Positions 1-12,504 of a stretch of DNA of 64,000 nucleotides are shown piece after piece. Every line of letters begins with the position of its first letter. Position 1 is the first letter of the stretch. Under the pieces are notes generated by a model. The model saw only the letters and a list, made by a program, of their open reading frames with translations. It did no database searches and was not told the DNA's origin. This stretch comes from Cordilura impudica (Eukaryota; Arthropoda; Insecta; Diptera; Scathophagidae), in NCBI GenBank assembly GCA_963682025.1, contig OY821519.1, positions 97,305,585 to 97,369,584 on the forward strand, read 5' to 3'. The translations under genes were made by a program, and so were the position numbers.

Positions 1-247
1 AACATGTACAATAAACAGGTTCGAGTTCAGTTATATTTTAAGTCGTGTTGTGGCTCGTGTAGTAAGAAAAAACAGAACATGTACAATAAACAGGTTCGAG
101 TTCAGTTATATTTTAAGTCGTGTTTAAAATATAACTGAACTCGAACCTGTTTATTGTACATGTTCTGTTTTTTCTCACTACACGAGCCACAACACGACTT
201 AAAATATAACTGAACTCGAACCTGTTTATTGTACATGAAACAAAAAG
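1..247. repeat. Outer copy of the 75-bp-unit palindromic core
   Basis: Two tandem 75-bp units (CATGTACAATAAACAGG... at 3 and 78) are followed by their reverse complement, making a hairpin whose 7-nt loop GTCGTGT is centred on base 120. The same core sits at the centre of the giant palindrome at an offset of 5814 bp. It differs there by at least one base (A at 64 against G at 5878). Bases 1-2 read AA, as they would inside a further tandem unit, instead of the TT that precedes the central copy, so the array probably continues beyond the window. The origin of the unit is unknown to me; it contains AATAAA but no coding potential. Confidence 0.85.
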
Positions 248-289
248 TAATGTGGAATTGAGCCCATTTTGGCTCTTAGTGTTTGCCTA

Positions 290-860
290 CTGTTGTTATA
301 ATGTTGTGTGCCGTATCCTGATGCTTGTAACTTCCAAAAATATTTTACCTATCTTTTATTATACCGATCGACTCAGAATCACTTTCAGAAACGATAAATG
401 ATCCGTCCATCTGTCGGCCTGTTCATCCATCCGTCCGTCTGTGTGTCCATGTAGATCTTGTAATCAAACTAAAGGTAGCAATTATGAAGATATTTTGATA
501 AAATTTATTATATAAGCTTTTGTGGATCATAGAGCGAACGCCATTGAAATTTGTGGAAATCCGCGCATGTTCAGACTCAGCACTCATACAAATAACCCCC
601 CATCAGATCGACTACAACCGTCATGTGATCCAGATTATCATATATCATTAAATTTTGTTGTATGTATGTCAATTATATCCACTAATCAGTAGTCAAAAAA
701 TAAACTCTGTTGGACTATTTTTCGTTATGGTTCCCTAAACCTATCAAGAAACAAAAATTGTATAAATTTTTCTTAAATTTGATTTGTATGTGTTTTTGAA
801 AAGAGGCAGTTATTTTACTAAATATGGTCTCGATCATATTTATTTATTAATCAATGTAAA
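290..860 (+). mobile_element. DINE-like dispersed repeat, left-arm copy
   Basis: Shares the landmark GACTCAGAATCACTTTC block, the GTCCGTCTG-rich run (about 405-450) and the downstream GATCATATTT region with copies near 32000, 48600, 53500 and 58600. No open frame. The family is non-autonomous and resembles the DINE-1/INE-1 (Helentron-like) repeats of flies; that assignment is by recall of the style of sequence, not by alignment. Confidence 0.6.
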
Positions 861-1960
861 ATCTTGATGCTACCATTTAAAGGGTTAAGCATAGATCGTT
901 GTTCTGAATATTTTTTTTTCTGTATTTCAATATATTAAAAAAAATAATAATAATAAATAAACAATCGGAATTTTTCAATAAAGCTTCTTAATTACAACTG
1001 TTTATCTGTTTTTAGAACAGAAAATACTGCGTATTATATTTCCAAAATCAACAATCAAACACATAACAATCTTTTACTAATACTAGTCTTATCTTTAAAA
1101 TAAATATGTTTCGTAACAACCTAATAATAATAATAATAATATTAAACTAATACTCTAATTATTGTCTGTCTCCATATTTCTATGTCTGTCTGTCCGTCTG
1201 AATTTCCGTAAAAAAAAAAACGTAATTCAATGCGAACATTTATTTGATGTATTAACGCGTATATACCCATATACATATTTACCTCTTGTCTTTGTTGTAC
1301 GTAAGAATTACATTAATAAATGTCTATAAATTAGACTTTATACCATAAATACCACATAATGCTAGACATAAGGGTGGCACAAATTTAGAAAATTTAAGAA
1401 AAAAAAAAAGTTCTTAATACTTAACAAATAATACTTAGTACTAACCCAACAACAGAAATTTAAATAAATATTTTTAAATATTTCCGTTCGACACACAATA
1501 TTAAAGATCGAGAATCCAAAGTCGAAAAAATAGGAAACATACTTATGTATGTTTCAATATTTATAAATATGTGAAAATATTTTTTTTTTTTTTTTGTATA
1601 AATTAAACCAATATTTCATTTAAGGAAAACAAAAGAATTACATTTAATTAACATTAAACTTGAAAATATTCTACGTGATGTAATATCAATACTAAATCGT
1701 AGTCATATCACTTAATATATAGTTAGCGATAGTTTTTGTGCTTTTGTTAATGGTATCTTGTTAATACTTACGTTTGAATGGGGGCATTTAACTAAACGAC
1801 GTAATTTATTGAATTGCTTCATCACTTTATTCCACATTTGTTAGATTCTATGCTAAATATTGGATAAAGGCGAAGCTAAATTCGTATTTTGTGAATAGGG
1901 TGTTTTTCCTAGCCTCAAACTTGATTTGGTCAACTTTAAATCTGCCAATTCTAACTCGAA
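861..1960. other. Left arm, non-coding AT-rich segment
   Basis: No gene or recognisable element. Contains short TAA/AAT microsatellites (near 940 and 1125-1140) and long poly-A and poly-T runs. Mirrored exactly at 9908-11007. Confidence 0.6.
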
Positions 1961-4900
1961 TATTACTAACATCTGAGAAAAATTTCTACTAACAAATTTT
2001 TAGATTCTGAGATATTTTTTGTACAGACATATTTTGTTATATAAAGGACATTTTTCAGAGTCTAATAATCTTTGTATAGTCAGTTCTCCACACATATTTT
2101 GTGTAGAACAATTTCCAGATTCTCAGACATTCTTCTTCTGAGAAAATCATAAATTTAGAATTTTTTATTTCAAAAAATTCTCCAATTCAGAGGCTTTTTA
2201 AGAACTGTTCTCTGATGATACTGGAAAAAATTTCTTGCGCAGAAAAATTCTTCTATTCTAAGCTAACTTTTTTTTTCGAATATAAAGAAGCTGTAGAAGG
2301 CTACATAAACATATTTTCAGGGCTGGGACATTTAGATTAAATATCAGATACTGAGCTATTTTTTAAATTGAAAAGTTCTTATAACGAATAATTGCCAGAT
2401 TCCTTGTATAGATCCATATTCTCACACATTTAATGAATCGAAAAATCCTAGATTATAACATTTTTTTTCTACAAAAATTGTCAAATATTTTCAAAAAATT
2501 ATTTTCCAATTCTGAATCCTATTTTTGTACGAACAAATAGTTCTATTTTGAGACATTTGGCATTTTGCATAGAAATATTCTTAGATTTTTTGGCATAATT
2601 TTTTTTCCAAAAATTCTTTGGTTCTAGGTTCTACGGTATTTCACACATGAAAAGAAATCGGATTCCGAAAAATTTTTCTAGCATTTTAAGACACACCTAA
2701 TTATTCTGACGTATGATAACGGACTAGAGAGTCGTGTCTGCCAGTTGATGAACTATGTTAGCAGCCATATTAATACAGACACCTTTTCCGAATCTTTAAA
2801 CATTTATTGCACAGAAAGAATATTTAATTCATAGACATTTTTTTAATAGAAATCTTTTTCTATTGTGAGATATTTTCTATAGGGAAAAATTTCAAGATTT
2901 TAACACATTTTCAAAATCCTGAATTACTTTGTGGCAAATATTGAAAAAAATGCTCAGATTATAACACATTTTTTGTAAAGAAACATTCTCATAATCTGAG
3001 ACACTTTTTGTATAGAAAAATTCTTAGAATCTGGTTAGGAAAAATCTCATAATCTGAGACAATTTTTTGTCTAGAAAAATTCTCAGAATCTGGACATTTT
3101 TTGTTTAGAAAAAATCTCAGATTCTGAGACATATTTTGTATAAAGAAATTCTTAGAATCCGAGATATTTTTTGTATAGAAAAATTCTCAGAATTTGACAC
3201 AATTTTTTTATAGAAAAATCTGAAACATTTTATATATAGAAAAATTCCCAGAATCCGAGACTTTTTTGCATAGAAAAAATTTCAGAATCTGAGAGATTTT
3301 TCGTATATAAAAATTTTCAGTATCTGAGATATATTTTGGACATAAAAAAAAATCTCAGAATGTAAGACATTTTTTTCTAGAAAATTCCCAGATTCTGAGA
3401 TTTTTCTACATAGAAGTAATCTCAGAATCTGAGAGATTTTTTGTATAGAAAAACTTCTAGTATCTGAGACATTTTTTGTACATAAAAAAATCGCAGAATG
3501 TGAGATATTTTTTGTATAGAAAAATTCCCAGGTTCTGAGACTTTTTTGCATAGAAAAATCTCGGAATCTGAGAGATTTTTCGTATATAAAAATTTTCAGT
3601 ATCTGATATATATTTTGTATATAAAAAAATCTCAGAATGTAAGACATTATTTTATAGAAAAAATCCCAGAATCTGACATTTTTCTACATAGAAGTAATCG
3701 CAGAATCTGGGAGCTTTTTTGTATAGAAAAATTTTCAGTATCTGGGACATTTTTTTTATATAAAAAATCGCAGAACGTGAGATATTTTTTGTATGTATAT
3801 CTCCAATTCTGAAACATTTTTTGTATAAAAAGTTCCCAGAATCTGAGACTTTTTTGTATAGAAAAAATCTGAGAATCTGAGACATATTTCGTTTAAAATA
3901 TTCTCAGATTTTGAAACATTTTTGTATATAAAAATCCTTAGAATCGTAAAAATTTTTGGTAAGGAAAAATGTCCCACATTCTGAAATATTTTCTATACAA
4001 AATATTTTTTGTAGAAAAAATATCTCAGAATCGATGATATGAAATATTTTTTGTATAGAAAAAAAAATCTCAGAATCGGAGACTTTTAGCTATAGAAAAA
4101 TACTCAGCATCTGAAAAATTTTTTTTTTTAAAGATTTCTGGCATCTGAGACATTTTTTGTATAAAAAAAAAGGTTGGATTCTGAGACAGTATTGAAAAAT
4201 TCGCAGAATCTCAGACATAGAGAAAGAAATCAGAGATATCTTTTCATATAAAAAATCAGAGATATTTTTTTGTACAAAAAATCAGAGATATTTTTTTGTA
4301 TAAAAAATTGTCAGAATCTGCCACGACTTTTTCATAAAAAAATCTTAAACCTTTTGGTATAGAAAAATTCCAAAAAAAAATTTTAGAATGTGAGACATCT
4401 TTTGTTTATAAAAACTCAGCGAATTTTAAGAATTTTTTGTATAAAAAATTCTCAGAATCTGAGACTTTTTTGAATAGAAAGAATCTCAGAATCTGAGACT
4501 TTTTTGAATAGAAAGAATCTCAGAATCTGAGATATTTTTTGTTTACAATATTCTCAGAATCTAAAACATTTTTTGTATAGAAAAATTCAGAGACAATTTT
4601 TGTATAGATAAATTCTCAGAATCTGGGACATTTCTTGTTTAGAAAAAATCTCAGAATCCGAGATATTTTTTGTATAGAAAAATTCTCAGAATTTGGGAAA
4701 ATTTTTTTATAGAAAAATCTGAATCGTTTTATATATAGAAAAATTCCCTGAAACTGAGACTTTTTTGAATAGAAAAATTCTCAGAATCTGAGAGATTTTT
4801 CGTATAAAAAAAATTTCAGTATCTGAGATATATTTTGTATATAAAAAAAATCTCAGAATGTAAGACTTTTTCTAGAAAATTCCCAGAATCTGAGATTTTT

Positions 4901-5625
4901 CTACATAGAAGTAATCTCAGAATCTGAGAGATATTTTGTATAGAAAAATTTCTAGTATCTGAGACATTTTTTGTACATAAAAAAAATCGCAGAATGTGAG
5001 ATATTTTTTGTATATCTCCAATTCTGAAACATTTTTTATATAAAAAATTCCCAGAATCTGAGACTTTTTTGTATAGAAAAAATCTGAGAATCTGAGACAT
5101 ATTTCGTTTAAAATATTCTCAGATTTTGAAACATTTTTGTATAGAAAAATCCTTAGAATATTAAAAATTTTTGGTTAGGAAAAATGTCTTAGATTCTGAA
5201 AAATTTTCTATACAAAATATTTTTTGTACAAAAAATATCTCAGAATCGAGGATATGAAATATTTTTTGTATAGAAAAAAAATCTCAGAATCGGAGAACTT
5301 TTTGCTATAGAAAAATACTCAGCATCTGAAAAATTTTTCTTAAAAAGATTTCTTGACCTCTGAGACATTTTTTGTATAAAAAAAAAAATGTTGGATTCTG
5401 AGACAGTTTTTGTAGTGAGAAATTCTCAGAATGTCTGAAAAATTTTCATAGCGAAAGTCTCAGAATCAGAGATATTTTTTGTATAAAAATCAGAGATATT
5501 TTTTTGCATAAAAAATTCTCAGAATCTGCCACGACTTTTTCATAAAAAAATCTTAAATCTTGTGGTACATATAGAAAAATTCCCAAACAAAAAATTTTAG
5601 AATGTGAGACATCTTTTGTTTATAA
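1961..5625. repeat. Satellite array of ~35-bp units, left arm
   Basis: Degenerate tandem units of about 35 bp, of the type CTCAGAATCTGAGACA followed by TTTTTTGTATAGAAAAATT. They are diffuse from 1961 and regular from about 2930. Each unit holds the small palindrome CTCAGAATCTGAG. A higher-order period of about 1215 bp is visible: the block at 3886 (ATTTCGTTTAAAATATTCTC) recurs at 5101, and 3588 resembles 4798. The 70-120 codon frames in here are by-products of the repeat and are not genes. Confidence 0.9.
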
Positions 5626-5816
5626 AAACCAAGGTTCAGAAAATACACACATGAAACACACAATGTTCTGTTCAAAAGCAGCCAACACATATCTTTATTT
5701 TCATATCAATTATGTGCGTTTCTAAATTTTCTACGGTGCCCAACACAACCATGACTGTGTTCGTTTTAATATTTCGTTATTTACACGAACATTTTTGTAT
5801 CACATACTTTTTGTTT

Positions 5817-6051
5817 CATGTACAATAAACAGGTTCGAGTTCAGTTATATTTTAAGTCGTGTTGTGGCTCGTGTAGTGAGAAAAAACAGAACATGTACAA
5901 TAAACAGGTTCGAGTTCAGTTATATTTTAAGTCGTGTTTAAAATATAACTGAACTCGAACCTGTTTATTGTACATGTTCTGTTTTTTCTCACTACACGAG
6001 CCACAACACGACTTAAAATATAACTGAACTCGAACCTGTTTATTGTACATG
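5817..6051. repeat. Central palindromic core of the giant inverted repeat
   Basis: Two 75-bp units followed by their exact reverse complement. The innermost stem is CAGTTATATTTTAA / TTAAAATATAACTG around the 7-nt loop GTCGTGT (5931-5937). This is the symmetry axis of the 11.4-kb structure. A long perfect hairpin of this kind is expected to be unstable in replication unless the loop or protein binding protects it. Confidence 0.9.
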
Positions 6052-6242
6052 AAACAAAAAGTATGTGATACAAAAATGTTCGTGTAAATAACGAAATATT
6101 AAAACGAACACAGTCATGGTTGTGTTGGGCACCGTAGAAAATTTAGAAACGCACATAATTGATATGAAAATAAAGATATGTGTTGGCTGCTTTTGAACAG
6201 AACATTGTGTGTTTCATGTGTGTATTTTCTGAACCTTGGTTT

Positions 6243-9200
6243 TTATAAACAAAAGATGTCTCACATTCTAAAATTTTTTGTTTGGGAATTTTTCTATATG
6301 TACCACAAGATTTAAGATTTTTTTATGAAAAAGTCGTGGCAGATTCTGAGAATTTTTTATGCAAAAAAATATCTCTGATTTTTATACAAAAAATATCTCT
6401 GATTCTGAGACTTTCGCTATGAAAATTTTTCAGACATTCTGAGAATTTCTCACTACAAAAACTGTCTCAGAATCCAACATTTTTTTTTTTATACAAAAAA
6501 TGTCTCAGAGGTCAAGAAATCTTTTTAAGAAAAATTTTTCAGATGCTGAGTATTTTTCTATAGCAAAAAGTTCTCCGATTCTGAGATTTTTTTTCTATAC
6601 AAAAAATATTTCATATCCTCGATTCTGAGATATTTTTTGTACAAAAAATATTTTGTATAGAAAATTTTTCAGAATCTAAGACATTTTTCCTAACCAAAAA
6701 TTTTTAATATTCTAAGGATTTTTCTATACAAAAATGTTTCAAAATCTGAGAATATTTTAAACGAAATATGTCTCAGATTCTCAGATTTTTTCTATACAAA
6801 AAAGTCTCAGATTCTGGGAATTTTTTATATAAAAAATGTTTCAGAATTGGAGATATACAAAAAATATCTCACATTCTGCGATTTTTTTTATGTACAAAAA
6901 ATGTCTCAGATACTAGAAATTTTTCTATACAAAATATCTCTCAGATTCTGAGATTACTTCTATGTAGAAAAATCTCAGATTCTGGGAATTTTCTAGAAAA
7001 AGTCTTACATTCTGAGATTTTTTTTATATACAAAATATATCTCAGATACTGAAATTTTTTTTATACGAAAAATCTCTCAGATTCTGAGAATTTTTCTATT
7101 CAAAAAAGTCTCAGTTTCAGGGAATTTTTCTATATATAAAACGATTCAGATTTTTCTATAAAAAAATTTTCCCAAATTCTGAGAATTTTTCTATACAAAA
7201 AATATCTCGGATTCTGAGATTTTTTCTAAACAAGAAATGTCCCAGATTCTGAGAATTTATCTATACAAAAATTGTCTCTGAATTTTTCTATACAAAAAAT
7301 GTTTTAGATTCTGAGAATATTGTAAACAAAAAATATCTCAGATTCTGAGATTCTTTCTATTCAAAAAAGTCTCAGATTCTGAGATTCTTTCTATTCAAAA
7401 AAGTCTCAGATTCTGAGAATTTTTTATACAAAAAATTCTTAAAATTCGCTGAGTTTTTATAAACAAAAGATGTCTCACATTCTAAAATTTTTTTTTGGAA
7501 TTTTTCTATACCAAAAGGTTTAAGATTTTTTTATGAAAAAGTCGTGGCAGATTCTGACAATTTTTTATACAAAAAAATATCTCTGATTTTTTGTACAAAA
7601 AAATATCTCTGATTTTTTATATGAAAAGATATCTCTGATTTCTTTCTCTATGTCTGAGATTCTGCGAATTTTTCAATACTGTCTCAGAATCCAACCTTTT
7701 TTTTTATACAAAAAATGTCTCAGATGCCAGAAATCTTTAAAAAAAAAAATTTTTCAGATGCTGAGTATTTTTCTATAGCTAAAAGTCTCCGATTCTGAGA
7801 TTTTTTTTTCTATACAAAAAATATTTCATATCATCGATTCTGAGATATTTTTTCTACAAAAAATATTTTGTATAGAAAATATTTCAGAATGTGGGACATT
7901 TTTCCTTACCAAAAATTTTTACGATTCTAAGGATTTTTATATACAAAAATGTTTCAAAATCTGAGAATATTTTAAACGAAATATGTCTCAGATTCTCAGA
8001 TTTTTTCTATACAAAAAAGTCTCAGATTCTGGGAACTTTTTATACAAAAAATGTTTCAGAATTGGAGATATACATACAAAAAATATCTCACGTTCTGCGA
8101 TTTTTTATATAAAAAAAATGTCCCAGATACTGAAAATTTTTCTATACAAAAAAGCTCCCAGATTCTGCGATTACTTCTATGTAGAAAAATGTCAGATTCT
8201 GGGATTTTTTCTATAAAATAATGTCTTACATTCTGAGATTTTTTTATATACAAAATATATATCAGATACTGAAAATTTTTATATACGAAAAATCTCTCAG
8301 ATTCCGAGATTTTTCTATGCAAAAAAGTCTCAGAACCTGGGAATTTTTCTATACAAAAAATATCTCACATTCTGCGATTTTTTTATGTACAAAAAATGTC
8401 TCAGATACTAGAAGTTTTTCTATACAAAAAATCTCTCAGATTCTGAGATTACTTCTATGTAGAAAAATCTCAGAATCTGGGAATTTTCTAGAAAAAAATG
8501 TCTTACATTCTGAGATTTTTTTTTATGTCCAAAATATATCTCAGATACTGAAAATTTTTATATACGAAAAATCTCTCAGATTCTGAAATTTTTTCTATGC
8601 AAAAAAGTCTCGGATTCTGGGAATTTTTCTATATATAAAATGTTTCAGATTTTTCTATAAAAAAATTGTGTCAAATTCTGAGAATTTTTCTATACAAAAA
8701 ATATCTCGGATTCTAAGAATTTCTTTATACAAAATATGTCTCAGAATCTGAGATTTTTTCTAAACAAAAAATGTCCAGATTCTGAGAATTTTTCTAGACA
8801 AAAAATTGTCTCAGATTATGAGATTTTTCCTAACCAGATTCTAAGAATTTTTCTATACAAAAAGTGTCTCAGATTATGAGAATGTTTCTTTACAAAAAAT
8901 GTGTTATAATCTGAGCATTTTTTTCAATATTTGCCACAAAGTAATTCAGGATTTTGAAAATGTGTTAAAATCTTGAAATTTTTCCCTATAGAAAATATCT
9001 CACAATAGAAAAAGATTTCTATTAAAAAAATGTCTATGAATTAAATATTCTTTCTGTGCAATAAATGTTTAAAGATTCGGAAAAGGTGTCTGTATTAATA
9101 TGGCTGCTAACATAGTTCATCAACTGGCAGACACGACTCTCTAGTCCGTTATCATACGTCAGAATAATTAGGTGTGTCTTAAAATGCTAGAAAAATTTTT

Positions 9201-9907
9201 CGGAATCCGATTTCTTTTCATGTGTGAAATACCGTAGAACCTAGAACCAAAGAATTTTTGGAAAAAAAATTATGCCAAAAAATCTAAGAATATTTCTATG
9301 CAAAATGCCAAATGTCTCAAAATAGAACTATTTGTTCGTACAAAAATAGGATTCAGAATTGGAAAATAATTTTTTGAAAATATTTGACAATTTTTGTAGA
9401 AAAAAAATGTTATAATCTAGGATTTTTCGATTCATTAAATGTGTGAGAATATGGATCTATACAAGGAATCTGGCAATTATTCGTTATAAGAACTTTTCAA
9501 TTTAAAAAATAGCTCAGTATCTGATATTTAATCTAAATGTCCCAGCCCTGAAAATATGTTTATGTAGCCTTCTACAGCTTCTTTATATTCGAAAAAAAAA
9601 GTTAGCTTAGAATAGAAGAATTTTTCTGCGCAAGAAATTTTTTCCAGTATCATCAGAGAACAGTTCTTAAAAAGCCTCTGAATTGGAGAATTTTTTGAAA
9701 TAAAAAATTCTAAATTTATGATTTTCTCAGAAGAAGAATGTCTGAGAATCTGGAAATTGTTCTACACAAAATATGTGTGGAGAACTGACTATACAAAGAT
9801 TATTAGACTCTGAAAAATGTCCTTTATATAACAAAATATGTCTGTACAAAAAATATCTCAGAATCTAAAAATTTGTTAGTAGAAATTTTTCTCAGATGTT
9901 AGTAATA
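6243..9907. repeat. Satellite array of ~35-bp units, right arm
   Basis: Mirror image of the left-arm array at 1961-5625, in inverted orientation and with the same 1.2-kb higher-order period. Open frames here are exact reverse-strand copies of those on the left. Confidence 0.9.
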
Positions 9908-11007
9908 TTCGAGTTAGAATTGGCAGATTTAAAGTTGACCAAATCAAGTTTGAGGCTAGGAAAAACACCCTATTCACAAAATACGAATTTAGCTTCGCCT
10001 TTATCCAATATTTAGCATAGAATCTAACAAATGTGGAATAAAGTGATGAAGCAATTCAATAAATTACGTCGTTTAGTTAAATGCCCCCATTCAAACGTAA
10101 GTATTAACAAGATACCATTAACAAAAGCACAAAAACTATCGCTAACTATATATTAAGTGATATGACTACGATTTAGTATTGATATTACATCACGTAGAAT
10201 ATTTTCAAGTTTAATGTTAATTAAATGTAATTCTTTTGTTTTCCTTAAATGAAATATTGGTTTAATTTATACAAAAAAAAAAAAAAAATATTTTCACATA
10301 TTTATAAATATTGAAACATACATAAGTATGTTTCCTATTTTTTCGACTTTGGATTCTCGATCTTTAATATTGTGTGTCGAACGGAAATATTTAAAAATAT
10401 TTATTTAAATTTCTGTTGTTGGGTTAGTACTAAGTATTATTTGTTAAGTATTAAGAACTTTTTTTTTTTCTTAAATTTTCTAAATTTGTGCCACCCTTAT
10501 GTCTAGCATTATGTGGTATTTATGGTATAAAGTCTAATTTATAGACATTTATTAATGTAATTCTTACGTACAACAAAGACAAGAGGTAAATATGTATATG
10601 GGTATATACGCGTTAATACATCAAATAAATGTTCGCATTGAATTACGTTTTTTTTTTTACGGAAATTCAGACGGACAGACAGACATAGAAATATGGAGAC
10701 AGACAATAATTAGAGTATTAGTTTAATATTATTATTATTATTATTAGGTTGTTACGAAACATATTTATTTTAAAGATAAGACTAGTATTAGTAAAAGATT
10801 GTTATGTGTTTGATTGTTGATTTTGGAAATATAATACGCAGTATTTTCTGTTCTAAAAACAGATAAACAGTTGTAATTAAGAAGCTTTATTGAAAAATTC
10901 CGATTGTTTATTTATTATTATTATTTTTTTTAATATATTGAAATACAGAAAAAAAAATATTCAGAACAACGATCTATGCTTAACCCTTTAAATGGTAGCA
11001 TCAAGAT
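9908..11007. other. Right arm, non-coding AT-rich segment
   Basis: Exact mirror of 861-1960. No gene seen; ATT microsatellites and homopolymer runs only. Confidence 0.6.
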
Positions 11008-11578
11008 TTTACATTGATTAATAAATAAATATGATCGAGACCATATTTAGTAAAATAACTGCCTCTTTTCAAAAACACATACAAATCAAATTTAAGAAAA
11101 ATTTATACAATTTTTGTTTCTTGATAGGTTTAGGGAACCATAACGAAAAATAGTCCAACAGAGTTTATTTTTTGACTACTGATTAGTGGATATAATTGAC
11201 ATACATACAACAAAATTTAATGATATATGATAATCTGGATCACATGACGGTTGTAGTCGATCTGATGGGGGGTTATTTGTATGAGTGCTGAGTCTGAACA
11301 TGCGCGGATTTCCACAAATTTCAATGGCGTTCGCTCTATGATCCACAAAAGCTTATATAATAAATTTTATCAAAATATCTTCATAATTGCTACCTTTAGT
11401 TTGATTACAAGATCTACATGGACACACAGACGGACGGATGGATGAACAGGCCGACAGATGGACGGATCATTTATCGTTTCTGAAAGTGATTCTGAGTCGA
11501 TCGGTATAATAAAAGATAGGTAAAATATTTTTGGAAGTTACAAGCATCAGGATACGGCACACAACATTATAACAACAG
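11008..11578 (-). mobile_element. DINE-like dispersed repeat, right-arm copy
   Basis: Mirror of the left-arm copy. A 61-codon frame at 11467-11652 is only the repeat read on the minus strand plus flanking poly-T. Confidence 0.6.
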
Positions 11579-11839
11579 TAGGCAAACACTAAGAGCCAAA
11601 ATGGGCTCAATTCCACATTAAAATGGCAGATTTTTTTTTTTTTTGCAAACAATTAATAAAATAATACATACATCACATATGACAACTCTTACGAAAACTG
11701 AGAATAGTGGAAATTAGAAGTATAAATGCAAAAAATATTCAAAATTCAAAAATAACGATTGTTTGTTTGGACAGAGTTGTATCTTCTGAAATTAATACAA
11801 AGTAAAGCTGTATGGTACGAAAACTGAATCTAATCACAC

Positions 11840-12110
11840 TGCTCGTAGGCCTGACTTTAGGTGTTAAAGCGCTGACCAAAAAGTGCAAGTACGAGTGTAT
11901 GTGAAGGTTCATGGTTCAAAACCTCACGGCCGCCCTTAGTAGAAAAAAATTTCATATAGAAACAATCTATTCAATTAAAAAACATAACAATTATCACAAT
12001 GTTCAATAAAATCGCTGATGAAGGCTGAAATGCCAGAAACCGGTCCGATTAAGAATACAGTGCAGTTATGAATTTTTGAAATATATGCTTTCATCTTCTT
12101 TACCACGCAC
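11840..12110 (+). mobile_element. Candidate tRNA-derived SINE
   Basis: The stretch has a tRNA-like head. A B-box-like GGTTCAAAACC lies at 11913-11923, downstream of a weak A-box-like region near 11855-11875. It is followed by a body containing GATGAAGGCTGAAATGCC, a phrase typical of the 3' ends of some insect retroposons. The A box is poor and I see no clean target duplication. The assignment is tentative; 11621-11839 and 12111-12447 hold nothing recognisable. Confidence 0.35.
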
Positions 12111-12504
12111 CATTTAATAAAATAATAGTTAACAAAAATTCTGGGTATAATTAAATGTAAATCATAAATACAATTTTTGGCAATTTTTAAAAGTTACATT
12201 ATTTCATATTGGCAACTTGTAAATTAATTATATTTCACACCGCATGATAATAATTTATGCGTACAAACGTATTCTATTTAATAAATAGAAATATAAACAA
12301 AATTGGAATCATAAAAAAATAAGTTTTATATTTTTCCATCCATGCATGTAAGTATGTATGGCTTTCAAAACAATACATACAACAAGATATTTGTTTGTAA
12401 AAAGAGAGTATTCTCTTTCTCTTATCGATAAATCATACGTTCACATGTAAAGGGTGTTTTTTATAAAGTGACACAAGTTTAAATCGTAATAAAACAAGGA
12501 AATA

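Larger units (their letters stand above)
248..11620. repeat. Giant 11.4-kb inverted repeat (two mirrored 5.69-kb arms)
   Basis: Every feature at position p recurs on the opposite strand at 11868-p. The same peptides are encoded at 3282-3647 (-) and 8221-8586 (+), and at 4816-5100 (-) and 6768-7052 (+). Mirror coordinates do not drift anywhere along 5.7 kb, so the arms align without gaps. Even homopolymers match: a run of 16 T near 1580 pairs with 16 A near 10280, and a run of 11 A near 1210 pairs with 11 T near 10650. The symmetry ends at 248/11620; outside it the left flank is the outer core copy and the right flank is unrelated. Open frames inside are low-complexity satellite translations, not genes. 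It may be a real foldback or amplicon, or a mirrored-read assembly artefact. Confidence 0.95.

Noticed and set aside
1..247. CRISPR-like array of 75-bp units
   Set aside because: The units are contiguous and mirrored, with no unique spacers, in an apparent animal genome.
5720..5760. GGTGCCCAACACAACC near the palindrome core, resembling a retroviral-type primer-binding site
   Set aside because: It lacks a flanking LTR end and any gag-pol sequence, and the match to a tRNA 3' end is short; chance is likely.
3282..8586. Eight or more open frames of 70-120 codons that look conserved because they occur twice
   Set aside because: They are the same low-complexity satellite read on mirrored strands; rich in F, I, K, S and Y with no domain.
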